DNA from: Xanthomarina sp035306705
Lineage (GTDB): Bacteria > Bacteroidota > Bacteroidia > Flavobacteriales > Flavobacteriaceae
DNA: 63,212 nucleotides
Assembly: GCF_035306705.1 (NCBI RefSeq)
Contig: NZ_DATGNO010000047.1
Coordinates: 1-63,212, forward strand
Direction: 5' to 3'
Of this stretch, positions 54,938 to 63,212 are shown piece by piece. The notes below the pieces were generated by a model. That model worked only from the letters and a program-made list of their open reading frames with translations, did not search any database and was not told where the DNA came from. The position numbers and the translations under genes are program-made. Positions within the stretch are counted from its first letter, which is position 1. Each line of letters opens with the position of its first letter.

Positions 54938-55426
54938 CTATTCTCTTAAATCTCGGGGAAATATTACTTTTAAAGTTTGTCCTTTATATATGTGTTTCCA
55001 TGATTCTGCAAGAAATTCGATAACTACAAGTCCGCTAGTTGGCACATTTTCAATAGACATATCACCAAAGGTATTAACAAAGTCTGTTAAGGCGTTATTA
55101 TGACCAAATATCATTAAAACATTAAAATTATCAGGAATTTCTTTAATGGTTTTAATAAGGTTTTCTCCAGAGAAATCATAAAGCTTTTTGTTCAATTCTA
55201 ACTTTGCGGAATCTATTTCTAGGTTTTTCAGAAATATCTGAGCAGTAGTTTTCGCTCTTTTTGCCGTACTGGAAATCACTTTATCGGGTATTAACTGAAA
55301 ATCCTTGAATTTTAACGAAACTAGTCCTGCGTCAGTAAAACCTCGCACTTCTAACCCTCTATCGTGATCTTTCACGTCTTCATCCCAAGACGATTTGGCA
55401 TGTCTAACAAGTATTAATTTCTTCAT
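54938..55426 (-). CDS. SixA-like histidine phosphatase
   Basis: This 162-residue protein of the histidine phosphatase superfamily has the catalytic RHAKSSWDE (His at residue 9), then SSTAKRAKTTAQ and the second histidine in MIFGHNNALTD. This form matches SixA-type phosphohistidine phosphatases. It is encoded upstream of ppk1 on the same strand, separated by 278 bases with no gene. The substrate is unknown. Confidence 0.9.
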   Translation of the reverse strand: MKKLILVRHAKSSWDEDVKDHDRGLEVRGFTDAGLVSLKFKDFQLIPDKVISSTAKRAKTTAQIFLKNLEIDSAKLELNKKLYDFSGENLIKTIKEIPDNFNVLMIFGHNNALTDFVNTFGDMSIENVPTSGLVVIEFLAESWKHIYKGQTLKVIFPRDLRE

Positions 55427-55901
55427 TTATACGATTAAAAGCGTTTTTTTATCGACAAAGTGTTGTTTTTATCGATATAATAATATATTTTGGTTCCTCC
55501 AAGTTAAGCTATTATAAATTTATAAAATTAAATTATCAAACTTTATAAACTGTAGGAAAAATTTCCGAAAGTTTATGAGTCTCTCAGATTTGGGTATTAA
55601 TCCGGTCGGTTAATCATGTTTTTTCATCGACAAAGCGATTGCAAAAAGCCTCTTGTCGAATTTATGAGTTATTTAACATTTTTATTTGATAAGGTTAAAG
55701 AATCGCTATTTATTTGTTGTGTAAGCTATTAATTAAAAATATACCCAAAAATCAAAAGACAACACTTAATCCATGATGCGCTGATGTATCAGTGTACTTC
55801 CCTCAACAAACATACATAGAATGTATTTTTAGACATTAAGTTCACGCTTAAGATTTTACGTATCTAACATTTAAGGTTTAAACATTTAAACTTGACCCAT
55901 T
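55427..55901. promoter_or_regulatory. Upstream region of the adhesin operon with repeats
   Basis: This 475-base non-coding region contains a 10-base direct repeat atcgacaaag (55451-55460 and 55626-55635). A 7-base inverted repeat with 19-base spacer (55627-55633 with 55653-55659) includes part of the second copy. A perfect palindrome with arms gtttaaa/tttaaac at 55876-55891 lies 10 bases before the ATG. No TAnnTTTG box is clear to me. The long leader and repeats suggest regulated expression of the adhesin genes. Confidence 0.4.
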
Positions 55902-56408
55902 ATGAAAAAAATAACTAAACGATCGTTTTCAAACTTTCTAGTACTTTGTGCTATTACATTTCTCTTTTCAAGCAGCAGTTTTGCTCAAGGAAATATTCAG
56001 AGGATATTTGATGATAATTCTGAAAACAGAAATTCAAGAACTACAGGAACCATTCCTGATGAATTATTACACGGAAAAAACCCGACCATTTACATTGAAA
56101 ATTCTATAATTATTAATGTTACCGGAGACGAAAGCCCTAAAGTACTTCAACTTCTGGACGGTACTTCCAATCTTTTGTTACAAGATAATAACAGTTTATA
56201 TAGTAATGTAGAGGTTATTACCATAAAACTGAACCGACTGTCTGATTTAAATTCCAGATTAGATCTTTCACATATTAATGGATTTTCGTCCTTAAAGTAT
56301 GTCTACATACAATGTTTATTTGAATGTACAGACCAACAAATAAACAATTACTTGTTAAATGCAGATTCTGTAACAACAGTGTTTTATAAAGTTGTTAACC
56401 CATCCTAA
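55902..56408 (+). CDS. Small secreted protein upstream of adhesin (SprC-like position)
   Basis: This 168-residue protein has a signal peptide ending SSFAQ, then a mixed domain with VEVITIKLNRLSDL and a two-cysteine CLFECTDQQINNYLLN segment near the C-terminus. It lies 30 bases upstream of the giant adhesin gene. In Flavobacterium johnsoniae small secreted SprC and SprD proteins precede SprB, so a helper role in adhesin export or attachment is plausible. I see no recognised domain; the link rests on position only. Confidence 0.65.
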   Translation: MKKITKRSFSNFLVLCAITFLFSSSSFAQGNIQRIFDDNSENRNSRTTGTIPDELLHGKNPTIYIENSIIINVTGDESPKVLQLLDGTSNLLLQDNNSLYSNVEVITIKLNRLSDLNSRLDLSHINGFSSLKYVYIQCLFECTDQQINNYLLNADSVTTVFYKVVNPS

Positions 56409-56438
56409 ATAAAATTATAATATTTAATTATTATACAG

Positions 56439-59400
56439 ATGAAAAAAATATACGCTATTAAATTTCAAGCTAATAAAAATCTTATACAACTTGTCTTATT
56501 AACTGTTGTGTTATTAAGTGCTAGTTTTATTGGCTACAGTCAAGTAAGAGTTCCTTTTACTCCTAGGACTTCCGATTATTCTCCTAATCAAACGGTTTAT
56601 AACGTTAAAGGTGACTTTACAATGGTTGGAAACACCAACCTTACCTTGGTGAATTATAACAGCTCAAGAGACAACAGCAGTAACGACATGAGGTTTGTAG
56701 ATGTCGACGGAGATCCAAGCACGGCCAACTCGTCCATGTCAACTCTTGCGCTATCAACCGAAAACGGTGCAAACCCTGAGTGTTCTAATATTATTTACGC
56801 TGGTCTTTATTGGACTGGTAGAAATAGAGGAGCAAGTTATACCGACCTAAGACGAAGAACCATAAAATTTAAAGGTCCTGGACAATCTTACCAAACGCTA
56901 ATTGCAGACGCTACTGACATTAGATATCCTGGAGACAATGATATGTTTGCAGGTTATAAAGAAGTGACCGATATAGTAAAAAACGGTGGTTTAGGTGACT
57001 ATTATGTGGCCGACATTGCACTTACCGAAGGTAATGGTGGTAGCACTGGTTACTACGGTGGCTGGGGAATGGTGGTTGTTTACGAAAACTCTAAAATGAA
57101 TTGGCGTGACGTAACCGTTTTTGATGGTTATGCTTATGTTGTAGGTTCAACGACTGCAAGTCATACAATTGATGTTTCTGGTTTTAATACAGTACAAAAC
57201 GGAGATGTAAAAATAAAACTTGGAATGATGGCTGGAGAAGGTGATGTTGGTATTTCCGGCGATTACTTTCAGATTAGAAGAAATTCAGATAATCAATACC
57301 AAAGTTTAACTCATTCTGGAAACAGCACGAATAACTTTTTTAATTCATCTATTCAGACCGGTGGCAATAGTCGACTCCCTAACCTTAGTAACAATACAGG
57401 GTTAGATATTGCAATGTTCGACGTTCCCAACCCGAACAATAATGTAATTGGTACCAATCAAACTTCTACACGATTTAGATATGGTACCACACAAGATACC
57501 TATATTGTTTTTAACGTAACTTTTTCTGTGGATGCTTATATTCCTGAATCGGAAGGGTTATTATCTGCGAATTCTATTAACGGACTTCCTCCAATTCAAC
57601 CTTATGTTGTAGAACCTGGAGATGTTGTGGAATATGGTGTAGAAATAAGAAACTTAGGAACAGAAGCCATTCAAAATGCTAGATTGGTTATTCCTATTCC
57701 TTATACCTCTCAGTTTGTTCCTGGAAGCATTACTTATAATGAGTACAATCCACTTTTCCAAGCATCAGCTCCTTATTTTGCTCCTAACGAAGGTGCAACG
57801 GGTGCCATTGTTTGGGATATGTCTTATATTCCTTTAAATCCAATTGATATAAGGGAGGTGATGGCAGATATTAAATTCAAGCTTTCCTCTACTACAAATT
57901 GTTCTATTTTAATAAATAATAATTGTTCGCCTAAAATTGTTATTGTAGGTGGTAACATTTCAGGAACAGGTGCTATTTCTCTAACTAATTATTCTTTACC
58001 TCTAATACAAGGCTATCAACAAAATGGTGTTTGTCAAGGTGAACCAAATACAAATCCAATAGAAATTGATATTGATTCTGCTCAATATATTATTGATAAT
58101 TGTACAGATGTTTCAGTTGAAAGAGAATTCTTTTATTGTGATTTTCTAGGAAGTTCTATTCCTGTTTCTGCAGTTTCTGGAAATTTCCCTCCTGGATCAA
58201 GATTTTATAATTCTTATCCAGTAACAGATTCTTCCATTCAGTACACTGTTAACAATCCATTTCCAGCTACTATAGGTGTCACTACATATTATGCTGTACC
58301 TCCTGGGGATACTGGCTGTAGCTATATTTTTACTATAGAGATTAATGAAATTACAACTACTCCTTCTATATCAAATCTGGTTTATTGTTTAAATGAAACA
58401 GCCGTTGCTTTAACAGCGACTCCTACCGATCCAGACTATGTAGTTCTATATTATCCAAATAATAACCCAAGTACTCCTGGGCTATTAACGCTAATCCCTT
58501 CAACAAGTACAGCTGGTACGTTTACATATTATGTAGCTGAAGGTCCTAGTACCACTTGCGTTGGTGATAGAGTTCCAATAACTGTAACTGTTTACGACGA
58601 AATTGTAATAAGTCTAGAAAGTATGACTCCAACTTCTTGTATAGACAGCTCGATTGGTGCTATCGATATTTCTGTAACTGGAGGATCTGGAGATTATACG
58701 TATTCTTGGAATGATACAGCTAATTCAACAACTCAAGATATATCTGGTTTACCTGCGGGAACTTACACGGTAACAATAAACGATGAAAACTCTAATTGTA
58801 CTGCTACAGCTAGTTTTGAAGTTCTTGAAGAAACTAATGATGCTCCTGTTATTACAGCTCCAAATGGATTTGCTGTAGATGGTTGTACCAATGCTGATAT
58901 AACTGTTGGTGGTTTTACTTCATTACCATATAACGAAACAATTACGACCATTACCGAAGCCGAATTTTTAGCTGAAGGTGGTACGTTTGCCGATGATAAT
59001 ATTGCAAGCATAACTTACCAAGATAGTTCAGCAGATTCTTGTCCTATATTAGTTACAAGAACCTATACAATTACTGACGATTGTGGATTAACAGCAACTG
59101 CCAATCAAATAATTACAATAAACACGCCTGCATTAATCATTAGTGAAGCAAATGGTGCTGCCATTGTTAATTGTTTATTAGATGCAACCGAAACATTTAC
59201 TGTTCCAACTATTACAGATGGGTGTGGTAATACATTAATGCCATCGGCTGCAGTAGTAACTGAAAGTCCAAACCCTATTTCTTGTGAAGGAACTAGAACG
59301 TATACTTATACCTTTACAGATTGTAATAATAATCAAGACACTTGGTCTTATGTTTATAACATAGAATATTTAGATTTTAATTTACCTGTTAATGAAGGGG

Positions 59401-62400
59401 CATTAGTTACTTGTGTGGATGAGGCTCAAGTGGTTCCAACACCTCCAACAGTTTCTGATAATTGTGGTGTTAATATCATCCCTACAGGACCTGTTGTAAG
59501 TGCTGATCCTGATTGTGTAGGTGATAAAACATACACGTGGACCTATACAGATTGTGCAAACAATTCTCATGATTGGGTTTATACTTACTCCGTAAATGAT
59601 AACATTCAACCAGAATTAGTTGGTTCTGTTCCTGCTAATGCAACCATCCAATGTATCTCAGATTTACCTGCTGCTATCGATTTAACGGCAACAGATAATT
59701 GTTCGGATGATATTGTTGCTTCGCCTGTAGATACTATAGACGAAACAGATCCTTGTAATGTTATTGTAACACGTACTTGGACTTTTACAGATGCTTGTGA
59801 CAACACCTTAAGTGTATCGCAAACAATCACTGTAGCCGATACAACTGCGCCAGTAGCACCAACCGCTCCTGCCAATGTAACCGTTCAGTGTCTAACCGAC
59901 TTACCTGTTGCTACCGACTTAACTGCTACAGATAATTGTGCTGGTACTATCGTAGCTTCGCCTTTAGATAATATAGACGAAACAGATCCTTGTAATGTTA
60001 TTGTAACACGTACTTGGACTTTTACAGATACTTGTAATAATTCATCATCTGTATCTCAAATTATTACTGTAAGCGATACGATAGCTCCTGTAGCTCCTGC
60101 TGCTCCTGCCAATGTAACCGTTCAGTGTATAACAGATTTACCTGTTGCTACCGATTTAACTGCTACAGATAATTGTGCTGGTACTATCGTGGCTTCACCT
60201 ATAGATAACGTAGACGAAACAGATCCTTGTAATGTTATTGTAACACGTACTTGGACTTTTACAGATACTTGTAATAATTCATCATCTGTATCTCAAATTA
60301 TTACTGTAAGCGATACGATAGCTCCTGTAGCTCCTGCTGCTCCTGCTCCATTGTCTTTTCAGTGTATCGACGAAGTTCCTGCTGCCATTGAATTAACAGC
60401 TACAGATAATTGTGCTGGTAATATTATTGGTTTAGTTTCAGAAATCTTAGATAATTCAGACTCTTGTAATATAACAATTACACGTACTTGGACTTTTACA
60501 GATACTTGTAATAATTCATCATCCGTATCTCAAGTAATTACTGTAGCCGATACAACAGCTCCAAGTATTACAACTGTCGCGTCAGATCAAACAGTTTTAT
60601 GTGATGGTGATGGGAATGCGCAAGAATTCCAAGCTTGGTTGGATACCCATGCAGGATCGCAAGCAACAGATAATTGCTCTGCAGTTACTTGGACTCATGA
60701 AATTTTAAATGTTATCGATCAATGTGGCGAAACATCAAGAACACTTGTACGTTTTATTGCAACAGATGCTTGTAATAACTCTAGAACTACGACAGCTTTA
60801 TTTACAATATTAGATTTAGTTCCTCCAACTTTACACACTCAAGCTAGCAATGAAACAGTTGAATGCGATGGTTTGGGAAATACAACCGAATTAAATGCTT
60901 GGTTAGCTAATAATGGAGGTGCAACTGCTACCGATCTTTGTGGAAATGTAACTTGGACCAACAACTTTACGGCATTATCTAATGGTTGTGGCGAAACGGG
61001 TTCTGCAACTGTAATATTTACTGCTACAGACGATTGCGGAAACTCTGCAACTACAACTGCCACTTTTACTATAGAAGATACAATTGCTCCGGTAGCGCCA
61101 ACGTCTCCAGCTGATATCGTTTACGAATGTATAACCGAAATTCCTGCCGCTATTGAATTAACAGCTACGGATAACTGCTCTGGTGACATCATCGGTATAG
61201 TCTCAGAAGTAATGGATAGCTCAGATGCTTGTAACAAAACGATTACTCGTACTTGGACTTTCACGGATGCTTGTGATAACAGCTCGTCTGTTTCTCAAAC
61301 AATCACTGTAGCCGATACAATTGCTCCGGTGGCTCCTGCTGCTCCTGCTGATATCGCTTACCAATGTGTAACCGAAGTTCCTGCTGCTGCTGAATTAACA
61401 GCTACGGATAACTGCTCTGGAGACATTATCGGTGTGCTGTCAGAAGTAACAGATAACTCTGATGCCTGTAACATAACAATTACGCGTACATGGACTTTCA
61501 CGGATACTTGTGATAACAGCTCGTCTGTTTCTCAAACAATCACTGTAGCTGATACCATTGCTCCGGTAGCTCCTGCTGCTCCTGCTGATATCGCTTACCA
61601 ATGTGTAACTGAAGTTCCTGTTGCTGCTGAATTAACAGCTACGGATAACTGTGCTGGTGACATTATCGGTGTGCTGTCAGAAATCACTAATGATGCTGAT
61701 GCCTGCAACATAACGATTACACGTACTTGGACTTTTACAGATTTATGTGAAAATACATCTTCTATATCTCAAACGATTACTGTAGCCGATACGATCGCTC
61801 CAGTTATAAGTGTAGAAGCCTCTAATATTCCAATTGAATGTGATGGTACTGGAAACAACGGTGCAATCGAAGCTTGGTTGGCCAATAACGGTGGTGCTGT
61901 GGCTTCTGATAATTGTGGTACAATTACTTGGACCAACAATTATGGAGGTGCAACTTCTGGCTGTGCAGAACCAATTGAAGTAACTTTTACGGCTACTGAT
62001 GCATGTGGAAATGCAACTTCTACTACTGCTTCTTACTCTATTTTAGATACCGTGGCTCCAGTAATTACAAATCCTGCGGCCAACGAAACCGTAGAATGTG
62101 ATGGTAATGGAAATGTGGCTGCATTAAATGCTTGGTTGGCAAACAACGGTGGTGCAACTGCTACCGATGATTGTTCTGCTATTGCTTGGTCTAATGACTT
62201 TACTGGCCTTTCAGATGGCTGTGGTGAAACGGGTTCTGCTACTGTAATATTTACAGCTACAGACGGCTGTGGGAACGAAAGCTCAACAACCGCTACCTTT
62301 ACCATAATAGATACGATTGCTCCTGTAGCTCCTGCTGCTCCAGCTGATATCGCTTACCAATGTGTAACCGAAGTTCCTGCCGCTATTGAATTAACGGCTA

Positions 62401-63212
62401 CGGACAACTGTGCTGGTGATATTGTTGGTGTGCTTTCAGAAGTAACGGATAGCTCAGATGCTTGTAACATAACAATTACGCGCACTTGGACTTTCACGGA
62501 TGCTTGTGATAACAGCTCGTCTGTTTCTCAAACAATCACTGTAGCCGATACCATTGCTCCGGTAGCGCCTACAGCTCCAGCTGATATCGCTTACCAATGT
62601 GTAACCGAAGTTCCTGTTGCTGCTGAATTAACAGCTACGGACAACTGTGCTGGTGATATTGTTGGTGTGGTTTCAGAAGTAACAGATAACTCTGATACTT
62701 GTAATATAACAATTACACGTACATGGACTTTCACGGATGCTTGTGATAACAGCTCGTCTGTTTCTCAAACAATCACTGTAGCTGATACCATTGCTCCGGT
62801 GGCTCCTGCTGCTCCAGCTGATATCGTTTACGAATGTATAACCGAAATTCCTGCCGCTATTGAATTAACAGCTACGGATAACTGCTCTGGTGACATCATC
62901 GGTATAGTCTCAGAAGTAACAGATAACTCTGATACTTGTAACATAACAATCACGCGCACTTGGACATTTACAGATGCTTGTGATAACAGCTCGTCTGTTT
63001 CTCAAACAATCACTGTAGCCGATACAATTGCTCCGGTGGCTCCTGCTGCTCCAGCTGATATCGCTTACCAATGTGTAACTGAAGTTCCTGCTGCTGCTGA
63101 ATTAACAGCTACGGATAACTGTGCTGGTGACATTATCGGTGTGCTGTCAGAAGTAACGGATAGCTCAGATGCTTGTAACATAACAATCACGCGCACTTGG
63201 ACTTTTACGGAT
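56439..63212 (+). CDS. Giant SprB-like cell-surface adhesin, partial (3' end outside window)
   Basis: A frame opens at the ATG at 56439 and runs without a stop to the right edge: 2258 codons so far. A signal peptide covers residues 1-36 (ending GYSQ). The N-terminal third (about 37-430) is a unique domain, with a DUF11-like stretch at VVEPGDVVEYGVEIRNLGT. Around residues 730-795 a SprB-type repeat is visible (GGSGDYTYSWND, DISGLPAGTYTVTINDENSNC). From about 1058 on, two module types with four cysteines each are arrayed. SprB-like proteins are exported by the type IX system and carried by the gliding motor; the expected C-terminal sorting domain is beyond the window. The small secreted protein upstream is its operon partner. 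Confidence 0.88.
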   Translation, partial: MKKIYAIKFQANKNLIQLVLLTVVLLSASFIGYSQVRVPFTPRTSDYSPNQTVYNVKGDFTMVGNTNLTLVNYNSSRDNSSNDMRFVDVDGDPSTANSSMSTLALSTENGANPECSNIIYAGLYWTGRNRGASYTDLRRRTIKFKGPGQSYQTLIADATDIRYPGDNDMFAGYKEVTDIVKNGGLGDYYVADIALTEGNGGSTGYYGGWGMVVVYENSKMNWRDVTVFDGYAYVVGSTTASHTIDVSGFNTVQNGDVKIKLGMMAGEGDVGISGDYFQIRRNSDNQYQSLTHSGNSTNNFFNSSIQTGGNSRLPNLSNNTGLDIAMFDVPNPNNNVIGTNQTSTRFRYGTTQDTYIVFNVTFSVDAYIPESEGLLSANSINGLPPIQPYVVEPGDVVEYGVEIRNLGTEAIQNARLVIPIPYTSQFVPGSITYNEYNPLFQASAPYFAPNEGATGAIVWDMSYIPLNPIDIREVMADIKFKLSSTTNCSILINNNCSPKIVIVGGNISGTGAISLTNYSLPLIQGYQQNGVCQGEPNTNPIEIDIDSAQYIIDNCTDVSVEREFFYCDFLGSSIPVSAVSGNFPPGSRFYNSYPVTDSSIQYTVNNPFPATIGVTTYYAVPPGDTGCSYIFTIEINEITTTPSISNLVYCLNETAVALTATPTDPDYVVLYYPNNNPSTPGLLTLIPSTSTAGTFTYYVAEGPSTTCVGDRVPITVTVYDEIVISLESMTPTSCIDSSIGAIDISVTGGSGDYTYSWNDTANSTTQDISGLPAGTYTVTINDENSNCTATASFEVLEETNDAPVITAPNGFAVDGCTNADITVGGFTSLPYNETITTITEAEFLAEGGTFADDNIASITYQDSSADSCPILVTRTYTITDDCGLTATANQIITINTPALIISEANGAAIVNCLLDATETFTVPTITDGCGNTLMPSAAVVTESPNPISCEGTRTYTYTFTDCNNNQDTWSYVYNIEYLDFNLPVNEGALVTCVDEAQVVPTPPTVSDNCGVNIIPTGPVVSADPDCVGDKTYTWTYTDCANNSHDWVYTYSVNDNIQPELVGSVPANATIQCISDLPAAIDLTATDNCSDDIVASPVDTIDETDPCNVIVTRTWTFTDACDNTLSVSQTITVADTTAPVAPTAPANVTVQCLTDLPVATDLTATDNCAGTIVASPLDNIDETDPCNVIVTRTWTFTDTCNNSSSVSQIITVSDTIAPVAPAAPANVTVQCITDLPVATDLTATDNCAGTIVASPIDNVDETDPCNVIVTRTWTFTDTCNNSSSVSQIITVSDTIAPVAPAAPAPLSFQCIDEVPAAIELTATDNCAGNIIGLVSEILDNSDSCNITITRTWTFTDTCNNSSSVSQVITVADTTAPSITTVASDQTVLCDGDGNAQEFQAWLDTHAGSQATDNCSAVTWTHEILNVIDQCGETSRTLVRFIATDACNNSRTTTALFTILDLVPPTLHTQASNETVECDGLGNTTELNAWLANNGGATATDLCGNVTWTNNFTALSNGCGETGSATVIFTATDDCGNSATTTATFTIEDTIAPVAPTSPADIVYECITEIPAAIELTATDNCSGDIIGIVSEVMDSSDACNKTITRTWTFTDACDNSSSVSQTITVADTIAPVAPAAPADIAYQCVTEVPAAAELTATDNCSGDIIGVLSEVTDNSDACNITITRTWTFTDTCDNSSSVSQTITVADTIAPVAPAAPADIAYQCVTEVPVAAELTATDNCAGDIIGVLSEITNDADACNITITRTWTFTDLCENTSSISQTITVADTIAPVISVEASNIPIECDGTGNNGAIEAWLANNGGAVASDNCGTITWTNNYGGATSGCAEPIEVTFTATDACGNATSTTASYSILDTVAPVITNPAANETVECDGNGNVAALNAWLANNGGATATDDCSAIAWSNDFTGLSDGCGETGSATVIFTATDGCGNESSTTATFTIIDTIAPVAPAAPADIAYQCVTEVPAAIELTATDNCAGDIVGVLSEVTDSSDACNITITRTWTFTDACDNSSSVSQTITVADTIAPVAPTAPADIAYQCVTEVPVAAELTATDNCAGDIVGVVSEVTDNSDTCNITITRTWTFTDACDNSSSVSQTITVADTIAPVAPAAPADIVYECITEIPAAIELTATDNCSGDIIGIVSEVTDNSDTCNITITRTWTFTDACDNSSSVSQTITVADTIAPVAPAAPADIAYQCVTEVPAAAELTATDNCAGDIIGVLSEVTDSSDACNITITRTWTFTD
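59610..60557 (+). repeat. Adhesin module A, copies 1-4 (237 bp each)
   Basis: Four tandem 237-base (79-residue) units start at 59610, 59847, 60084 and 60321. The motif TRTWTFTD recurs at exact 237-base steps, and each unit has four cysteines (QC, TDNC, D-C-N and T/A-C-N/D). The first copy is divergent at its start (PELVGSVPAN). Copies 2-4 spell NSSSVSQ with tca-tca-tct style codons. Confidence 0.9.
60558..61085 (+). repeat. Adhesin module B, copies 1-2
   Basis: Two related units of about 88 residues have the core ECDG-G-N...LNAWLANNGGATATD-C, a WTNNF/WTHE strand, CGETG, and a final ATDDCGNS. They interrupt the A array and differ clearly from module A in sequence. Confidence 0.85.
61086..61796 (+). 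repeat. Adhesin module A, copies 5-7
   Basis: Three units of 237 bases start at 61086, 61323 and 61560. Copies 5 and 6 spell DNSSSVSQ with agc-tcg-tct codons, unlike copies 2-4. Copy 7 has a divergent ending (CENTSSISQ). Confidence 0.9.
61797..62318 (+). repeat. Adhesin module B, copies 3-4
   Basis: Two units of about 87 residues repeat the B pattern (IECDG-GN, AWLANNGGA, CGTITWTNN and VECDGNGN, AWLANNGGATATD, CGETG). Confidence 0.85.
62319..63212 (+). repeat. Adhesin module A, copies 8-11 (last one cut by the window)
   Basis: Units start at 62319, 62556, 62793 and 63030; the last is 183 bases long before the window ends. They share the agc-tcg-tct codon type with copies 5-6 and show long identical stretches with them. 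The array continues past the edge. Confidence 0.9.

Noticed and set aside
58763..62305. Several antisense open frames of 68-90 codons within the adhesin
   Set aside because: They recur with the repeats on the reverse strand of a clearly coding, much longer frame and have no start signals.
59610..63212. Regularly spaced repeats that could suggest a CRISPR array
   Set aside because: The unit is 237 bases with no unique spacers, and the repeats are in frame and encode protein modules.

Overview
The window comes from a member of the Bacteroidota, most likely a marine Flavobacteriaceae. The DNA is AT-rich. Several genes have promoter elements of the flavobacterial type (-33 TTG, -7 TAnnTTTG). The content is typical of the group: a SusC/SusD pair, DUF6520, DUF3822, PAS-AraC regulators, a SprB-like gliding/adhesion protein, ClpC next to gyrA, and leaderless or weak ribosome binding sites.

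Positions 1-15100 look like an accessory island. It holds an RteC-family protein (a regulator known from conjugative transposons), then a STAS-like protein overlapping a PAS-AraC regulator. A MauE/DoxX redox membrane protein with a propeller-like C-terminus follows, with a secreted 88-residue four-cysteine DUF6520 peptide behind it. Across a shared terminator lies a leftward operon susC-susD-S9 peptidase. A non-coding stretch with many nested inverted repeats (about 11775-12290), a small XRE regulator, a scrap of a tyrosine recombinase, a frameshifted DUF2971 remnant and an intact tyrosine recombinase come next. The recombinase sits just downstream of tRNA-Pro(TGG) and tRNA-Ser(GCT), the usual position for an integrated element. 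The left end of the island is outside the window, and I found no duplicated tRNA end.

Positions 15397-55426 are core chromosome. They encode a PgpH-type HD phosphodiesterase, thiolase, an NlpC/P60 hydrolase, a TPR protein, GyrA, ClpC, histidine ammonia-lyase, a TlpA-like thioredoxin lipoprotein, NAD(P)HX repair, GNAT, an esterase and a secreted Xaa-Pro peptidase. A gcvT-glsA-epimerase run, pterin dehydratase and YebC follow. A leftward kdsB-HAD-KdnB-like-acyltransferase cluster points to Kdo/LPS chemistry. Next are a RecD-like helicase, DUF3822-rsmD, the RNase P RNA gene, dnaX, miaE, a ppk1-ppx polyphosphate pair and a SixA-like phosphatase.

Positions 55902 to the right edge hold a short secreted protein and the first 2258 codons of a giant cysteine-rich adhesin whose frame is still open at 63212. 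After a SprB-type repeat, the adhesin becomes a two-level array of 79-residue (A) and 87-88-residue (B) modules in the order A4-B2-A3-B2-A4 or more. The layout resembles the sprC/sprB gliding loci of flavobacteria. The least explained parts of the window are the structured non-coding element near 12.1 kb, the redox/peptide gene set around DUF6520, and the higher-order adhesin array.
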